Notes: generated by a model from the letters alone, not told the origin. DNA of 64,000 nt from Membranipora membranacea (GCA_914767715.1 OU612065.1:8804001-8868000), one strand, 5' to 3'; positions 35,001 through 49,486 are shown, counted from the first letter of the stretch. Translations and numbers: made by a program.

Positions 35001-38000
35001 ACCAATTACTGGATGAAACGGGAATTTCACTTTCCAAAATGTATCTTCAGATACAGAAGTGACATTACTTAAACAGCTTCATTTTTATTAAAAGTTCACA
35101 AAATTCTGAAAGCAACCATCTCACACATTGATCAGTCGCACGAAAAGTTATCCCTAGCAGTGAAAAAGCATCATGGAATATTGAAATTTTGAAGATACAT
35201 ACATGCCAAAATTTAGATTGATAAAAAATAATTGACAGACCTATCTAGTTACTCTTATATAGGTACGGTCAGGAATTTACTAATATTATTGATGTGATCT
35301 TACCAGTAATTCACTCTCAATTTTCGTACGTCTGTATTTGCACAGTCTCTCCCAAGCGAACTCATCGACTCCTTCAGGTACATTCACAGTCTTATCCAGC
35401 TCAGTGATGGCATTATCCAGGGCATTCCTCTGCATCAGGTTCTGTCGAGCTGTAGAGGGACGCTCAGCAAATGGGTTACCACTGTTCGCATCTAAGATAG
35501 GTGTCTCACCACGATTATGTAATATCTTGGTGGCCCTGTAAGTAACAGCAGCCCATAAGTTTGGATAACAAAAAGTATGCTTTACAGACTCGCTACATGA
35601 AGCCAAAAGCATCGCAAGAATGTGATACAAGGCACAGGTTTACAGGGTGTTCACATTTGGTAATTGTGTTGTGCGTAGTTATTGTGATACATGGATATGT
35701 TGATAGCACCATCAGCATATCTGAACTCTACATGCCAGACTGTACGAATTAACATTAGGTATACATTTCCTGACTCAGTCACAAGACTACAACTAGCTAA
35801 CCTCATAATAGTATTAGAAAAGCGCTTTCTCATTCTGAATACACTGTAATATTGATATGGATTAATGACATCAGATTTTACAAAACAGAATTTAAACTAA
35901 AAAATGTACCTGGGTTTACCAATCACTAACCAAAATTTCAAAATATGATCGTTCATACATACCTTGGTCTCTTTCTGAAGAGTTTGTAGAGCAGCTCATT
36001 TTGAAGGGCTGGTAAGTCAGCAAACTCTCGTTTGAATCCTTTGTCCATCACTTTGTCCTCTGCCACTAATATGTCATAACCTTCCTTGAAGCTATCAACA
36101 TTTTTCCTGGCTGTGATGTAGGCTTCGGCTGCCAATTGCTAAATTGTGAGCATAATGTAAAATGTGTCAAATTTAACTATCTGAACACAGGGAAAGTTGG
36201 TCAATTTTCATGAAAAGAGCCAAACATCATCACGAGACTCAAAAAAATATCAGTAGCATCTATAATATATGTCGTTAGGCAAGATTGTGCCTCTCACCTT
36301 GAGTTGTTTCTTGTGGCTTATTTTAGATACAATCTGCTTCTCAGTAGTCTCTAAGGCTTGCTCAAACATGAGTCCCCACTGTAATCTCAGAATCTTCAGC
36401 TCCTCTTGACAGATCACCATCTCTACTTTAAGTTTTCTAGTGAATAGCGCTTTGAGTTGATCGTTGAATGCTTGTTGAGACTCAGCGATCAATAGTTGGT
36501 TTTTCTTCAATTCAGCTTCGAGTTGCTGAATAAATTAAAAAAATTAGTTGACTATGCATGTATGTTAGAAGGAAATAAATCCCAATAAGTGGTTTTGACG
36601 CCTCCAAACAAATGAAATGTGATTTCGAATTTCACAAACCTTTTGACCAAGATGTTGGTTTTGTTGGAATTATCCATATAAATTCACTAAAGTGTGGGTG
36701 TAGTGGTATTCGGCTGGAGTATAATTTTACCTTTCTGTATTTTTCTCTTTCTTCGTTTAGCTCTTTGACCCTTCTCTCATACTCCTTCTGTTGTTTATGT
36801 TCTTCCTCTGACCAATCATCTTGATCCTTACCCTGTATGAAGCTTGGTATGGGTACATCTTTCTTTAGCTCGTCCTCTTTTTTGATCTCCAGAACACCTC
36901 CCTAAGTATCAAAGTATTGGGTTATCAATATTAATGCTCATATCATTGTACAATAAAATCTATATTGCTAGTCCCTATGAGTACAGCACTAAACAGCTTG
37001 AGACAATGTGAAACTTACCATCATTTGGTCGAGAGCTCTTTCTCGAGCGTTGTCTCCTTGTTCACGTTTTCTCCTCTCTTCTTCTGCTTTCTCTTCTTCT
37101 TCCTTCTGTTTTCTCTGCTCTGGTGTCAGGTACTTCTCAACTTTCACCTGTTAAAAGATAGAAGGAAGTCACCAGTAGGGTAAATGGTAGTTGCACACTC
37201 AGTCAAGATGAGCAGACAACCTACTCTGGTGTGAAATCAACTAAAGCGCTGACATCTTCACATTAACAAAACATGCAACCTACACAGCATTAGTTAATCC
37301 AGCAGTCTGTAACATGTGCATGAACTTGCTATTATCCTCAACAACAGTGTGGAGATCAGATGTTTGAGTTATTGTTTTACAGTCTTACCTCACTGTCCTC
37401 CACTTTGAGTAACAGCTCCGGTTTCTCTTTCGTACTCATGCTAATGAGTATCACTTCATCTATCATATTCAGGTCAATGAAGATCTTGGCTATCCTCTTT
37501 GTTTTCTCATTTATCTACAATTATCACACAATTTGAAGGGTACGGTACTTGCTACCATTCATTGTTTTAAAACTTGTTGCGTCCCAGATTCAGTTTACAG
37601 ATACGCATAATATACTGTCTGAAGCCACTGTACATCAATGGATCCTGAAAGGTGCTATATAATGCTTGTTTAAACTAGTCAGCATAAGTGAGCAATGGAG
37701 ATTCACGAGCCCGGTACCATATCATCAAGCTCACCTTAGACAACTCCTGCTCTTTCTTTTTCATAACTTCATCAAACTCCTTATTGAAGGTTATTTTAAT
37801 TCTGTGAATGGCATCCTTGAGTAGAATGATTTGAGTGACCTTCTGCTCACGACAGTACAACTCGAACTGATTGTAGAACAGTTCACTCTTTCCTCCGTAC
37901 AGAGCACCATTAGATCCGGTGACTGAGGGAGCCTCACCCTCTGCAAGCTCATCTTCATCTCCATCGTCATCTGCTGCCAGCTGTCAAGGTAAATTGGTAA

Positions 38001-41000
38001 AATTTGATTTTGTTAAGTCACTTCAGACCACAGAGAATGAACTTTAATCACTGACTAATTCTTCTATGGTAAACATAATAATTGTTGATTTCAGACAAGG
38101 GAGAAATAATGTGAAGAAGCTGAGAGGACAGGACATGATAGCTAGCAGTAAAGCACATTTTCGATTCAGACATTGATATACATATCACACATATCGCATT
38201 ACAGGATACAGCGGAAGACATCTAAACATATTTTATACGCATGCCAGCGATATCAAGGTGTAAAGGAAATTATAACGCTCTTTCGAAATGTAAAACGAAT
38301 CAACAGCTAAGGCACAAGCAGTGCAAAATCTTGTTTTGCTTCGTAAAAGATAGGGTGTATTTTTGCAGCATGCCAGAGCAGTGATGGGGGTATTCAAACC
38401 GGAATCGAGAATATCAAATACTTGGTCACTGGGACTTTACAAAGTTTTCACAATGATACAAACAGTATGATAAACAGTCTTTATTTTACCTCTGGTTCTT
38501 CCGTTCCCTGTAGCATGTTTGAAAATCATTGTTAGCGTAAGCTTTCCAAATAAAGACACAAAATTTTGTCTTTAAATGATACATATGTCTGTTCAACCAG
38601 TTATAAACTGTAACCAGCACTCTTTTATAATTCAATATATGGTTTGTAAGCAGCACAAGAAATAGTGTTTATAATATATAATACATATAATATATCTAAA
38701 TGATTTAGTATAGCATTTACCTCATTACTGATCAACTCATACGTCAATATAAGTGATTTCTGCAATGTTAGTAACCAACACTGTTTTACTGCTTCATATT
38801 TGATATCATGGTGATGTAATTATCTCCACATTTAGCATCAGAGCACAACTCCCAATAATATGATTCTTATGTCCCTTATACAATATTGCTTACCAGCGCT
38901 TGTGAAGGCTTTGGTACGGGTGTCTCTACAAGGTCACTTCTTGTCTTTGCTTCTGCCATCTCAATCTTCCTGACAGCGACAGCTCGTGAGAGCTCATCCA
39001 GTTCTCCTCTGAGCCGCTTCTGCATTGGGTAGTTTTGTACATCCAGCGCTATATCGAAGCCCTAAATTCAAGAAAATAAGCTTTCATCAGTCCCATTAGC
39101 TTCAGTTTATTAGAATTGAGTAAGGTTACTTCTCAACTGGCAAAATCATGAATTTTTATCGCCACTGGTGAAAAATATTTTGCTAATTTTTTTTAAATTA
39201 GCTGTTGGTCGAATATTTGTCAATTCAATTTCTCTTCCTGGGTGAGTGAAACTGGCCAACTTACTTCAATACTCCTTCCCTTGACCTCCATGGTATCCCA
39301 GCACTCCTGCTTAATGAGATATGTCAGGTATTGTTTAGCCAGGTTCTCAAATTCCATTGCCTCCCTTATCTAAAATAATACGAAGGCATTCACTGATGTA
39401 TGGGTGTTACTGTACAGTGTAGCTAATGCAGAATAGGAGTCACAGCCTTGGATACTACATAATACACAGAAATACATTCATACCCAAGCTAAGAGTCTGT
39501 TTTGCGTCTGTGAGCATATATGTTTCTTTTTTTTTTGTGTTTCTAAATCACAGCTGCGGTACAATACTTTTCAGATAAATAGATCTCAAAAAGTGACGAA
39601 GAACCTGACAGGGAACTAGTGTTTCAGTTTTGCTTGCCATACATGGTAATGGTATAAACATAACCATCTATTGTAACCTTGGAATTCTACAATTTCATAA
39701 GCAATATGAAGCCAAAACTTGCATCAACAAACAATAATGTGGACACTCATGCTAGTCAGGGATGATGTTAAGGATATAATGTAAGACACTTACTCTCTTG
39801 ACCTCAGCGTCTCCAATGCCCTGAAGTCTGTTCTGCTCATCGACATCCAGGTCAAAGTCATTATGCTGAAGCTTTTCTATATCGGGCACTGTCTTGTTCT
39901 TCTCCATCAATCCTTGCAGCTGTAAGAAAATAAACAATAAACTGGAGATAAATGACATAAATATGATAGCAGACTCGAGTGCCTGGAACACTTTGATACT
40001 GCCTTGAAATAAAAGTTTCCTATGAGTGATGTGATCAAATCAATAAATGTTATAGTAATGGTGTGCAGAATAAACAACTCACAGTTCTTCGGATATCTCT
40101 GATCTCAAATCTTAGGTCCTTCTTCACTTCTGAGTATTGTTTATCCTCCTCTGAGTGAGCTAAGATCTGCCGTGCCTCGATCCAAGTCGTGTCGGCTTTA
40201 GGTACAGGCGTCGGAGTGCTATATATCTCGTCATTGTTAATTGCTCGCTCAATATTCGACATGGTAGACTGGAATAACATACACAACATGACTTATTACG
40301 AGATGGGAGGTTAATCAGGCTTAATGTGTTCTGATAGATATTCACGCTAATGTGTAAGTCAGGTTTTTTCTTGGAGGTTGGATAAATAAATAGATTATAG
40401 CAATCGTTCGGAAGGTTATAGGATCAAGAATGAAATGTGTGTGGTTACAATCATATTTGTGTTCTATCTAATGTAGAAGATACAAATACATAGATAACAG
40501 CTGTTTGTTACATGCAGTGGCTCCAGAGTTAAAGAAACATATTTGTGCAGGAACTGATTACAGACTGAGCATAGCATGCTGTTTAGCTGTTTTAATGTAG
40601 AAAAGACCCCCAGAGCACCATGCAAGGAATCTTATTTTTAAAAGCTATTCCTCCGATAAATCGATAGGGTCATCTTCGGACATGAAGGAATAAAAGCCAA
40701 AATCAATATTGACTGACTAGCTGTGCTCACCGATTATCCAAAAATTTACACAAATACTTTATTTGTATCCCCATCACATTGGGCGGTAGAGATAAGAGAT
40801 CAAATAGGGTAGATTGGGTTAGGCCAAATAAGGATGGCTCTCAACTAAGAGTTTCTGAATACTGCAAATAAAGCTGTCAGCCTATAGTAAAGCATGCTCA
40901 CATTGACAGATCTTTTAGCTTGTCTCAATCGCTGGCAAATGATTTAATGCAATAATTAGGAGAAAGGATATCAAAGATAGACAAGACAATTCTACAAGAC

Positions 41001-44000
41001 TACATCTAAGGCTAAAATTGTAATAGTTTGACGGCTCCAGTAGTTGTCAGGTGGTAGTTGTCAGCATAGAATACTTATACAGCTTTAAGCTGTGAGATGT
41101 GGGAGATCTGATGTCGTGCATTCCCAACTACCAGGTGACAACCATTGGAGCCCTCAGCCTGGACTGGTGATTGGTGGAAAGCTCTACCTGTTCCTCAGTG
41201 GGGATGGGGGTATCTGTGGGTGTTACCTAGTAATATCACAATCATGTAACAAGGTGAAAAATATGCAGACAACAATGTAAGCAATGATATGACGATTTGA
41301 GCTTTTCTAATCTCTAGAGCAACCACTAAGCATCAGAATGTACAGGAATTTAGGAGGTAATAGATGTCAAAATGAATGTTGAAAGAGTATGAAAGCGTAC
41401 ATCAATTAACTCTGAAAGAAGGAGGAACAATATATGAATTGGCCGAAAAAGGATGGGTAGGTTGGGGGGTGTCTGTAAGCCACTTCAATAGTGATGTCAT
41501 TAAATCTTTAGCTTACATGAGAGGATTCAAAGGAAACTTTGCTGCCCTCCGGGCCCCATTCAGTCATCGCCTTGACAGCATCTCTTTCTATCATCACAAG
41601 TTCAGCTAGTTTGTTTTGAGCTGATTTAGCTGCTGCCAGTGCAGATTTCCCCTTGGTCTCTCCACTCATCGTGTACCTGAATTGTGCAAAATCTGTTCAA
41701 CAAGCTCACTGATTGAGACTATGGATTATGGCAATGCAACATAAAGATTAGACATCCATTCACTGGGTGGCTCAAGCTTGGGTGAGATGGTTATTCAAAG
41801 GGTCTTTTAATTAAAACGAGCCAAAAAAGCAATCTGATTGCTCACTCAGAGCTGCTAGAGTCTCTCTCATGAATCGCTCACTCATTGATGAAACTATATA
41901 CATTTAGAGTGAGCCATTTGGGAACAAATTTCTCTAATTGTAAGACCAAGAGAGTGATAATTTTGTGCGATGTGATAGTGATAATTTTCTTTGGTAAACC
42001 CCCCTGAATGTTTCCTACCTCCATGCGTAACATGTGAGAATACCATCTGATTTTCCTATTGTAAGTAGATGTTGTCCACCAGCAGACCAGCAGAATGCTC
42101 TCACACCACCATGTCTATAATCATGTGGATGTGCCTCAACAAACCGCTCCTTGAGAATATAGAGTAGAAAATAAAATGTCAATCCCAATAGTGAGACATT
42201 TTTTTGTATTAATATTGTATTAATAATTTGTATTATAATGTTAAGAACATGCCCAAATTAAAAAATGGTGTAGTTGAGTTAATAGTGAGTTGCATGAAAT
42301 TACCTAGATTTTCAATCATTTTAGTTGTATTTTTTATTCTCCCTAATTAATCATAGTTAAGATATCACATGAGCGCAAATACAGCAATCAAACATAGTGT
42401 TGACTGAATAGGCATCCAATGCCATTCACCTCAAATACAACAGAAGATTTACACATATTTTGTCAATACTTCATATTTGTGCCGTAAAAAAAAACACTTG
42501 GGACTCACAAATGGGTTTTCAGCATCCTCTATATCCTAGTAAAAATAGAGGCTTGGAGTTATCATCAGAGACACGACAACTACTGAACTGAATCACAGTT
42601 CAGGATAGAGTGATAAACTCTCTAAACCTGATTATGTGCATACACATATAAATTTATATGTTTATTCTTTATGAAATGAATTCAAGTTTCGCATCCACCT
42701 AGTGTAAAAATTGTCTAAGGGTGCATAATTGTTTGATGTGCAGATCAATACTGATTACGTCACTTCACTCTCAATGAAACACTTCTAATTTAAACACTCA
42801 ACAGTGATTCATTATAACTAGGGCACTGCATAGATATCAAAACTCAAACACTCTCAGAATATATAAGTGACAGTTTACCTCTTCCTGAAATTCGGAGAAA
42901 AAGGAGAAATAATGACAAGATGCGTTTAGCGATGAAACAGGTTTGATCTGTGTCATGTTACTCTAAATCTTCTAAAATGGTTTCTTCAAGCTGATTTTGC
43001 TGTTGCCAATAGCTTGTATCAACTATCAAACATTTTATATCTGAACTAACTTTAACTTGGTGTTAAACTTTCCGGGTTGATGATAACATTTAAATTATAA
43101 AATGGCGATCAAGCCTAGAACCACAAATTGTATAATATTGCCTTCAGCCCCAAAATACTGTGCGCTTAGGAAGTGCTCAACTTACCTTTTATAATGCACC
43201 CTCTTTTTATTGATTATTGATTATTATGAACTGTAAATAGGAGTGCGAAACCGACCACTAGAATTTTGAAAATATAACAGAACAATATTATTTTGCTTAC
43301 TTGAGCAGAAACAGTTTTGACCTGTAGTTTTCCGTCTGTTCCTACAGAAGCTATCCATTTACCATGAGGGGAGAGCAGTATCCTCCCACCAGGAAGCTGA
43401 TGTGAGTTACTCTCAACCTCAGGCAGCAAGAATGAATCCTTGCTGTTTGGCTGAAAATACGATCATAGCACTCTCTAATAACGCTGACAAAAAATCTATC
43501 GACCATAAACAATGTAAATATACAGGTGAAATTGCAAGTCAAAGCTGTCATGAGAATATGAAAGTTGAAATAAAATCCCACCTTACCACGGAGAAAATAA
43601 AACTGTTATAGTGATAATATAAGAGGAAGAGTTCTCGCAATGAAGTTCTGGTACAATTCTTGTAGAAAACAATAACAGATTATATGACATTTATTTTTTA
43701 TACGTCAGATGAAGTAGGCGAGTCTATCTGAGTGACATGGTGAACTCAGAGCCAAGTAGACGTGAGATTGACAGCCATAACAAAACAAAGAACATGCATT
43801 GATATTGTGAAAGCATTCCTTTTTAGAAGTTATGAAGAACAAAATGTGCCCAACTTAAAGTCATATTTGCATTGCAATCTTCTTTGCAATTTATGTCTTG
43901 ACATGATGATAACATGTAGGTGACATAGACAATGACTTTACCGAGGCAGCGCTGACAGCTTCAAGGTTTTCACACTCGCTGGCCCTCAAACTCTTTGGGG

Positions 44001-47000
44001 TCATGCTGAGCTGAAAACTATTTGAACGAGATGCCTGGCGAGGAACAGGACTACCTTCCCAACTTTCGTTGTCAACCATTATCTTAGGGGCAGATCGGAG
44101 ATTGAGAATGACTGGTTCATTCTCGGACTTTAACAAACAGATTGAAGAATAAGTTATGCAAGTCTGGCAGAGAATACATCAATATTTGAGGGATAAATAG
44201 TTACAGCCATTGGCCATAAGATATCACAACCTCTGCAGCAAGACAAGATCCAACTGCACCCTATAACAAATAAACCAGTTGAAAATAAGTCCCAATGTTA
44301 TCACTTTCAGGTTATACCAAATAGTACCCTCAAACATAAAAGCAAATATTTAGCTCCGATATTTTACCTTCTTAGGTTTCTCTTTAGGAACGATAATCTT
44401 TTGCATTTTCTTGTTATCTTGAGCTAGAGATAGCAGAATGTCAGGACCGGCTAGACATGCTCCAAAAGATGGCGACGCGTAGTTGAATACCATCTTGTTT
44501 ATGGACTCATCCAGAATTTCTGCTTTCAGTGAAGCATAGTGAGACTCAGGTGCTGAAAATATTAGTACGAGATTAGCATCATGTAATCGATGAACATCCT
44601 CTCATTCTTGTCAATGAAATAATCAGGCAGCCAAACCAAACAAATCAAATGCCAGACAACAATTCTAGTGAGTCACAAAAATAATTACCTTGTTGTCAAA
44701 TTCAGGAATTATTAGTAAACATGTCTGCATACAAGTGTCAGGAACATAATGGTAAACCAGATGGACCTTTGACGAAAACTTATATTTTCACTTACCAGCA
44801 ATAACCTCTGGGGATAGATGGAATGTAGTACATTTATTGGCCCCTTGACTGACATCATCAATGCTACAAGATGACACTATAACATGAATGTTGTCTGTGC
44901 CCTGGTGGTGGAAGGTTGTGATTGTCTCCACTGCACCCTCAACAGCTGAAATTTAAAATGATTACAAAATAGATATTGAATCAGAATAATGTTATCGATT
45001 GAACCAATTTACAGACATCTGGTCTTGACAATTATGAAGATGCTTTTATATTGTTTTTGATTTAATTTTTCTCACTATGTGTTTATTTTACAGCAGCAAC
45101 AAATTACATGACATCTCATGTCTAGCTTGCCTTTGGTCAGGCCACCCTCCCTGCTTTGGTTAATATATCGGTTCATAAAAGTAGTGTGGAGTCGTCCTAT
45201 CATATTATAAGGCAAGACAATAACTATGACAACAAGAAATGAAAGGTGCTCTCTTGACGTGCATCAGATATACCCCACAAAGTGACAAAACACATATAGA
45301 ATAAGGTTGTTGACTTACAGGTAAAGAAGAGCATCTTGAATGCGTCATTGGCTTTTCCTGACATCATAATGATATATCCGTCTTCAGCACCTAATAATAT
45401 AACCTCACCATTAGTCGTATATCTATAAAAGTAACAGAATGTATAGAGTCAGCAGTGATCATGTAAGAGGCTGAGGAATAATAAAACTTATCAAGACAAA
45501 ATTTTCGTTGTATTTGCTCAGCAAAGACTTTGTTTGGATGCAGATACGTAACTACTAGATATTCAAAAACATTTGACTCTCTGATGCAGTTGGACAAATG
45601 ATCATCTCTACCATTCATCCACCAACCATAAGTATCAGGGACATGTGTCAGGCGGTCTCCCAACATCTTAATTATTTACACTTACTTGAAAACAATTATG
45701 ACCTGGAGAGAGTGTAGGTAGAGCTAAGCTCAACCAGTACATAAATATTACTCACGTGATATGCGTGACTGCTTTATTGTAGGCTCGGGTTCTGTGTATT
45801 ATCCTCCCTTTTTGTGGTTCTGTCAGATCGACCACAAACAAAAATCCAGAAGATGTTCCAACTACCACTATCGGTGCTAGTGGACTGCAGGCTAATGCAG
45901 TCACCTCAACACCCAGATTCATAGAGCCCTCCAGTAGGCCTTCTTGTAGGGACCATACCTGAATCTCTCCATTAGCTCTGATTGACTAAAATCACAAGTA
46001 TTAAAATCTCATTTACTTGTTACTTCAATTTACAATGATCAGCTTCTCGTATCAATAATGCAGCTCCTCACTTTGGTGTGGTTTAAAGTTAGGAAATAGC
46101 ATACTAGTATCATTGTAGGTTAAAAAATGAAACTTACCACAGCATGATCAAAGCCAGGTGCTAGGCTTTGTATGCCCACAAAGTTACCATTGTGTTCATC
46201 CATAACAAGGTTAACCTTTCCTGGTGCGTTCACATCATAGGTGTACATAGACCCCTGATCGCTACCGATATTCAGATGTGACCAGTTAGTCGAGAAATCT
46301 AGTGAAGTTATTGGTACTCCAACTTGGAAACTGTCGAGCAGTTTTACATTATCATTTGTGACATCGATACACCTCAAATGTCCATCCTTCAAAATAAGAA
46401 TCAGAAATATATAAAATTCCGAAAAGAGAAATTGTTTATTATTTGTTCAACTGTGATCAATCACCACCCTTTTACACAATGAGGAGTCAGCGATATTTTT
46501 ATCACCCTAGAGACATTTATGAAAATTATAAGAAATTAAGATTGTTGGGAGGTGATTGTAAGATTGCAGTTGCACTGTACAGTATAGTTTCAAGAGAGCC
46601 CTCACCTCGCCCCCGATGTAAAGTCCCTTTTTATGAAGAGCCATGCATCTGAATGCACCTCTAGTTATGACCTCAGCTGTCTCAGCTGATAGAGTTGTGT
46701 CCTCTTCCATGATTGACATATCCTTAGAGAGAAGAGAAGCACCTCGAATCATAGTTGAGTCCCTCAATGAAGTGGAAGGTCCTGAACCACTGGGTGAGAA
46801 TATCAACTTCAGCTGTACAGTCTCAGCATCCAACTACAAAATAATCCACAATTCATTATATGAGCACAGAGATAGGCCTGGCATTCAAAGTAGGAATTAC
46901 TTTTAACCATTGCCATTGCTACAAAAACTGCAGTTAAAACCCTAACCACGACATATCACCCAATGCCATCTCATTATATACACATCATTTGTTTTCATCA

Positions 47001-49092
47001 AAATACAACTATCAGCATGGATGGAAATGTTAAATGGCCGCTTACCCTGAGAAGCTGGCCGTTCATACATCCTATAAGTACATCTCCAGCAGGTGTCCAG
47101 GCCTGTGACACTGGTGTGACCTTCAGCCTGTCATCCCTGTAGTCTTCAAAAGTCTCAGCCTCTGGTTCCATTAGGCCAGCGATGGCTGATGGAGACAAAT
47201 CGAGCTCTAGCTTGTGCATAGCCATGGCTTCATTACCGTGTGAGGCGCTGTCATCCATGGCATCAACATTTCTGTCACCCACAATCATTTTTGTATCCCT
47301 TTGAATGAAAGTTGAAGACTGAGTTAAATCGAGTGCCAAAATTAATGTCAAGATGAGGCAAACTAGTGGAGAGCAGCAGTTCCGTTTACGAACATGTATA
47401 GGTGACAATTATTGTAGGGGCTGCATAGAATGTAAAGTAACATGAACTATTTAGGAGGCTTTTAACAGGATCCATCTATACGATCTGTTCGAGAGAGCAA
47501 TGAAATCAGAATACATACCTGGTTAAGGCGTTATATTTGGTGTCGCTCTGCTCAACAGTGAATAGTGTAATATTTGCAGCTGTAGCAACACTGATTTGTC
47601 TCCAATTGCCAGGATTCACAGCTAACGAAATGATCGGACTTTGTGTGACAGGCATTGAAAATAAACATTGCCCCTTCTCATAGTTCCTGAAAAAGTCAAA
47701 TATGAATATGATACTACAGATGAAATTCAAAACAATATAGTTATGGGCCTATGTTTCTTGCACTTTGAGGGGAGAATTTCAAAAATGATATATTTTCCCA
47801 AATTAAAAATAAGATTCATCATTAGTCTACCTATTTCTGAGATGTAAGGAATACTTCTTTCAGTAAATTCAATGGAACTCATTGAAATATTCAAAGTATC
47901 TTAATGCCTTCTAACAGCACACAGCTGTTTACACTGTACCCACCAAAGAGAAATACTGAAGTCTGGTATTCCTGTGATAGTAATGAGATAGTCACTGCTA
48001 GAGAATGCTATATGAGCATACTCAAGTTGGGCTCCATCTAAACAAATAAATCAGAATTCTAATTATCAAAACTAGAGGACAAAACGACATATCGTCATAG
48101 AGGGTTTTTTGACACCCGGATGACAGAAAGTTAGATCAGGAATTCAGAAATTAATTTGTGACTGTGTGACCAAGTACAGCATGTTGGTGGTAAGAAAAAA
48201 AATTGTTTTGTAGACAAAAGCAAATATACATGCATTCATCTTGCGGTTGAGTTTATCACCTGGGATTCTACCTACCTGTCAGCTCCGAGACTGGCTTCAA
48301 TTCTGGATATTTGTAGACAAAGATTCTTGGTTTGATGCACAATTCAGCGAAGGCGAACACTTTGTTGAGGGGATGAACATCCAGTGCAGTCACTCCTTCA
48401 CCCGGACTAGTGAATACGATACTCTCACCATCTTCTTTCATAAAGTTAATATTGTTGCCACACTCATAAACAATGGTAGACTTATCAATGTACCTTGCCT
48501 TCTTTCCATTGTATCCCTTCACCCAACTGCAAAATAAATCAGTTAACAGTAAGAGTACAATGAAAATTTCATACGATTTAACATTTTTGATTTACCCATT
48601 CAGAATGATGCATACAATAAAAGTTTTTTTTATAATCAAAATCTACCATCATTCATTCAAAATAAGGAGAGGATCCGACTTCAAATCTCAGGCCTTTCAT
48701 TTACGCGAGATTACGGAAGCATGGATGAATGTTCTTTGGGCTTTACATTACCACAACATGGTTATAACCAGTCAGGTAGGAAAATTGTTAATTCTTGAAC
48801 TACAAGTCAATACCTTCAACTAGTAGAGCAGAAGGCCAACATCCAGCACAAAATTTTGAAGATCAGTGCAATGTGACTGTAATACTTATAGGGGAACCTC
48901 AATGAAAATGTGTAATAATAATATGAAACTCATGTCTTCCCTCTTCTCTATCTATCTTATCTATCATTATTGAGATGAGACTGAGAGTGTCATGTATGTA
49001 AAAAAAGAGTACAATTGTTACTTTTATATAAATGCTAAGTGAATTCTGACTAAAGTGCCCTACCTGAGCTCAGGGGTGCCTATGGCATTCAT
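32037..49092 (-). CDS. CFAP43: Cilia- and flagella-associated protein 43, complete
   Basis: Axonemal protein that works with CFAP44 in the tether of inner dynein arms of motile cilia. There are 36 coding exons: 49092-49064, 48526-48276, 48037-47944, 47686-47519, 47298-47046, 46833-46606, 46386-46138, 45985-45756, 45422-45319, 44945-44796, 44552-44368, 44127-43942, 43450-43301, 42884-42879, 42535-42509, 42149-42019, 41676-41517, 40268-40083, 39919-39794, 39369-39265, 39062-38894, 38507-38490, 37980-37735, 37514-37389, 37147-37019, 36901-36731, 36525-36298, 36138-35963, 35834-35802, 35535-35304, 34987-34875, 34585-34426, 34209-33964, 33683-33530, 32920-32909, 32206-32037. The total is 1799 residues (human about 1665). 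The first 870 or so are WD40 repeats ([45 protein letters not shown]). The rest is coiled coil ([43 protein letters not shown]), ending [12 protein letters not shown]. One exon junction (39265/39062) is off by one base. Confidence 0.96.
32448..32496. repeat. 29-bp palindrome flanked by 10-bp direct repeats
   Basis: The core 32458-32486 has arms TAGCCTGTC and GACAGGCTA around TTGACAAGCTT. It is bordered on both sides by an identical AACGGTTTAG (32448-32457 and 32487-32496). It lies in the last CFAP43 intron. Confidence 0.65.
33451..33507. repeat. About 12-bp tandem repeat (GTCACAGGAGC-like)
   Basis: Four to five imperfect units related to GTGTCACAGGA in a CFAP43 intron just downstream of the exon at 33530-33683. 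Confidence 0.75.
41033..41152. mobile_element. About 120-bp foldback element in a CFAP43 intron
   Basis: The left arm GGCTCCAGTAGTTGTCAGGT then GGTAGTTG pairs with the right arm CAACTACC then AGGTGACAACCATTGGAGCC with few mismatches. The centre is about 65 bases. No coding capacity and no clear target duplication are visible. Confidence 0.65.
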
Positions 49093-49486
49093 AATGGTGT
49101 ACTTGGTGTTGTCTTCAGGATAGAGAGGTATGTTTCTGTGCTAGAGGTTTCCTTATTGAAAGTGTACACTCAAGGTTTCTCTCTCAAGTTGACTTAGTTA
49201 CTATGGAGATCTCTGACTATGCGAGAACTACTACTTTATAATGACTCAAACAGAAACAGTTGAAAAATACAATGAGCTGTTGTAAAATATATATCTCTTT
49301 TATGGTAAATAATCTCAGCATTCAAGATAGAGCTCAATGGTTGTTTTTGTTTGGATTTCCTGTTTTAAAGCGAAACCACTTTCATACATTTTTCCAGTGA
49401 TGTCCATACCAACATTATTACAAAACTCAACTCTAATAATAATCAACTCATATTGTCACTGACTGCCTTATTCTAATTCTGCAAGT
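49093..49486. promoter_or_regulatory. Divergent promoter region of CFAP43 and the ANKRD66-like gene, with a weak X-box candidate
   Basis: Only 394 bp separate the start codons of CFAP43 (minus) and the ankyrin gene (plus), so both likely use one bidirectional promoter. GTTACTATGGAGAT at 49197-49210 resembles the RFX X-box used by ciliary genes (GTTRCC, 0-3 bases, RGYAAC). It matches well in the left half-site and poorly in the right. The motif is a candidate only. Confidence 0.35.

Noticed and set aside
36965-37183. Plus-strand frame rich in Phe/Leu/Ser resembling a membrane protein
   Set aside because: It is the antisense of the Glu/Lys-rich CFAP43 coiled-coil exon 37019-37147.
48473-48823. 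116-codon plus-strand frame
   Set aside because: It overlaps CFAP43 exon 48276-48526 antisense and otherwise runs into an intron; no recognisable domain.
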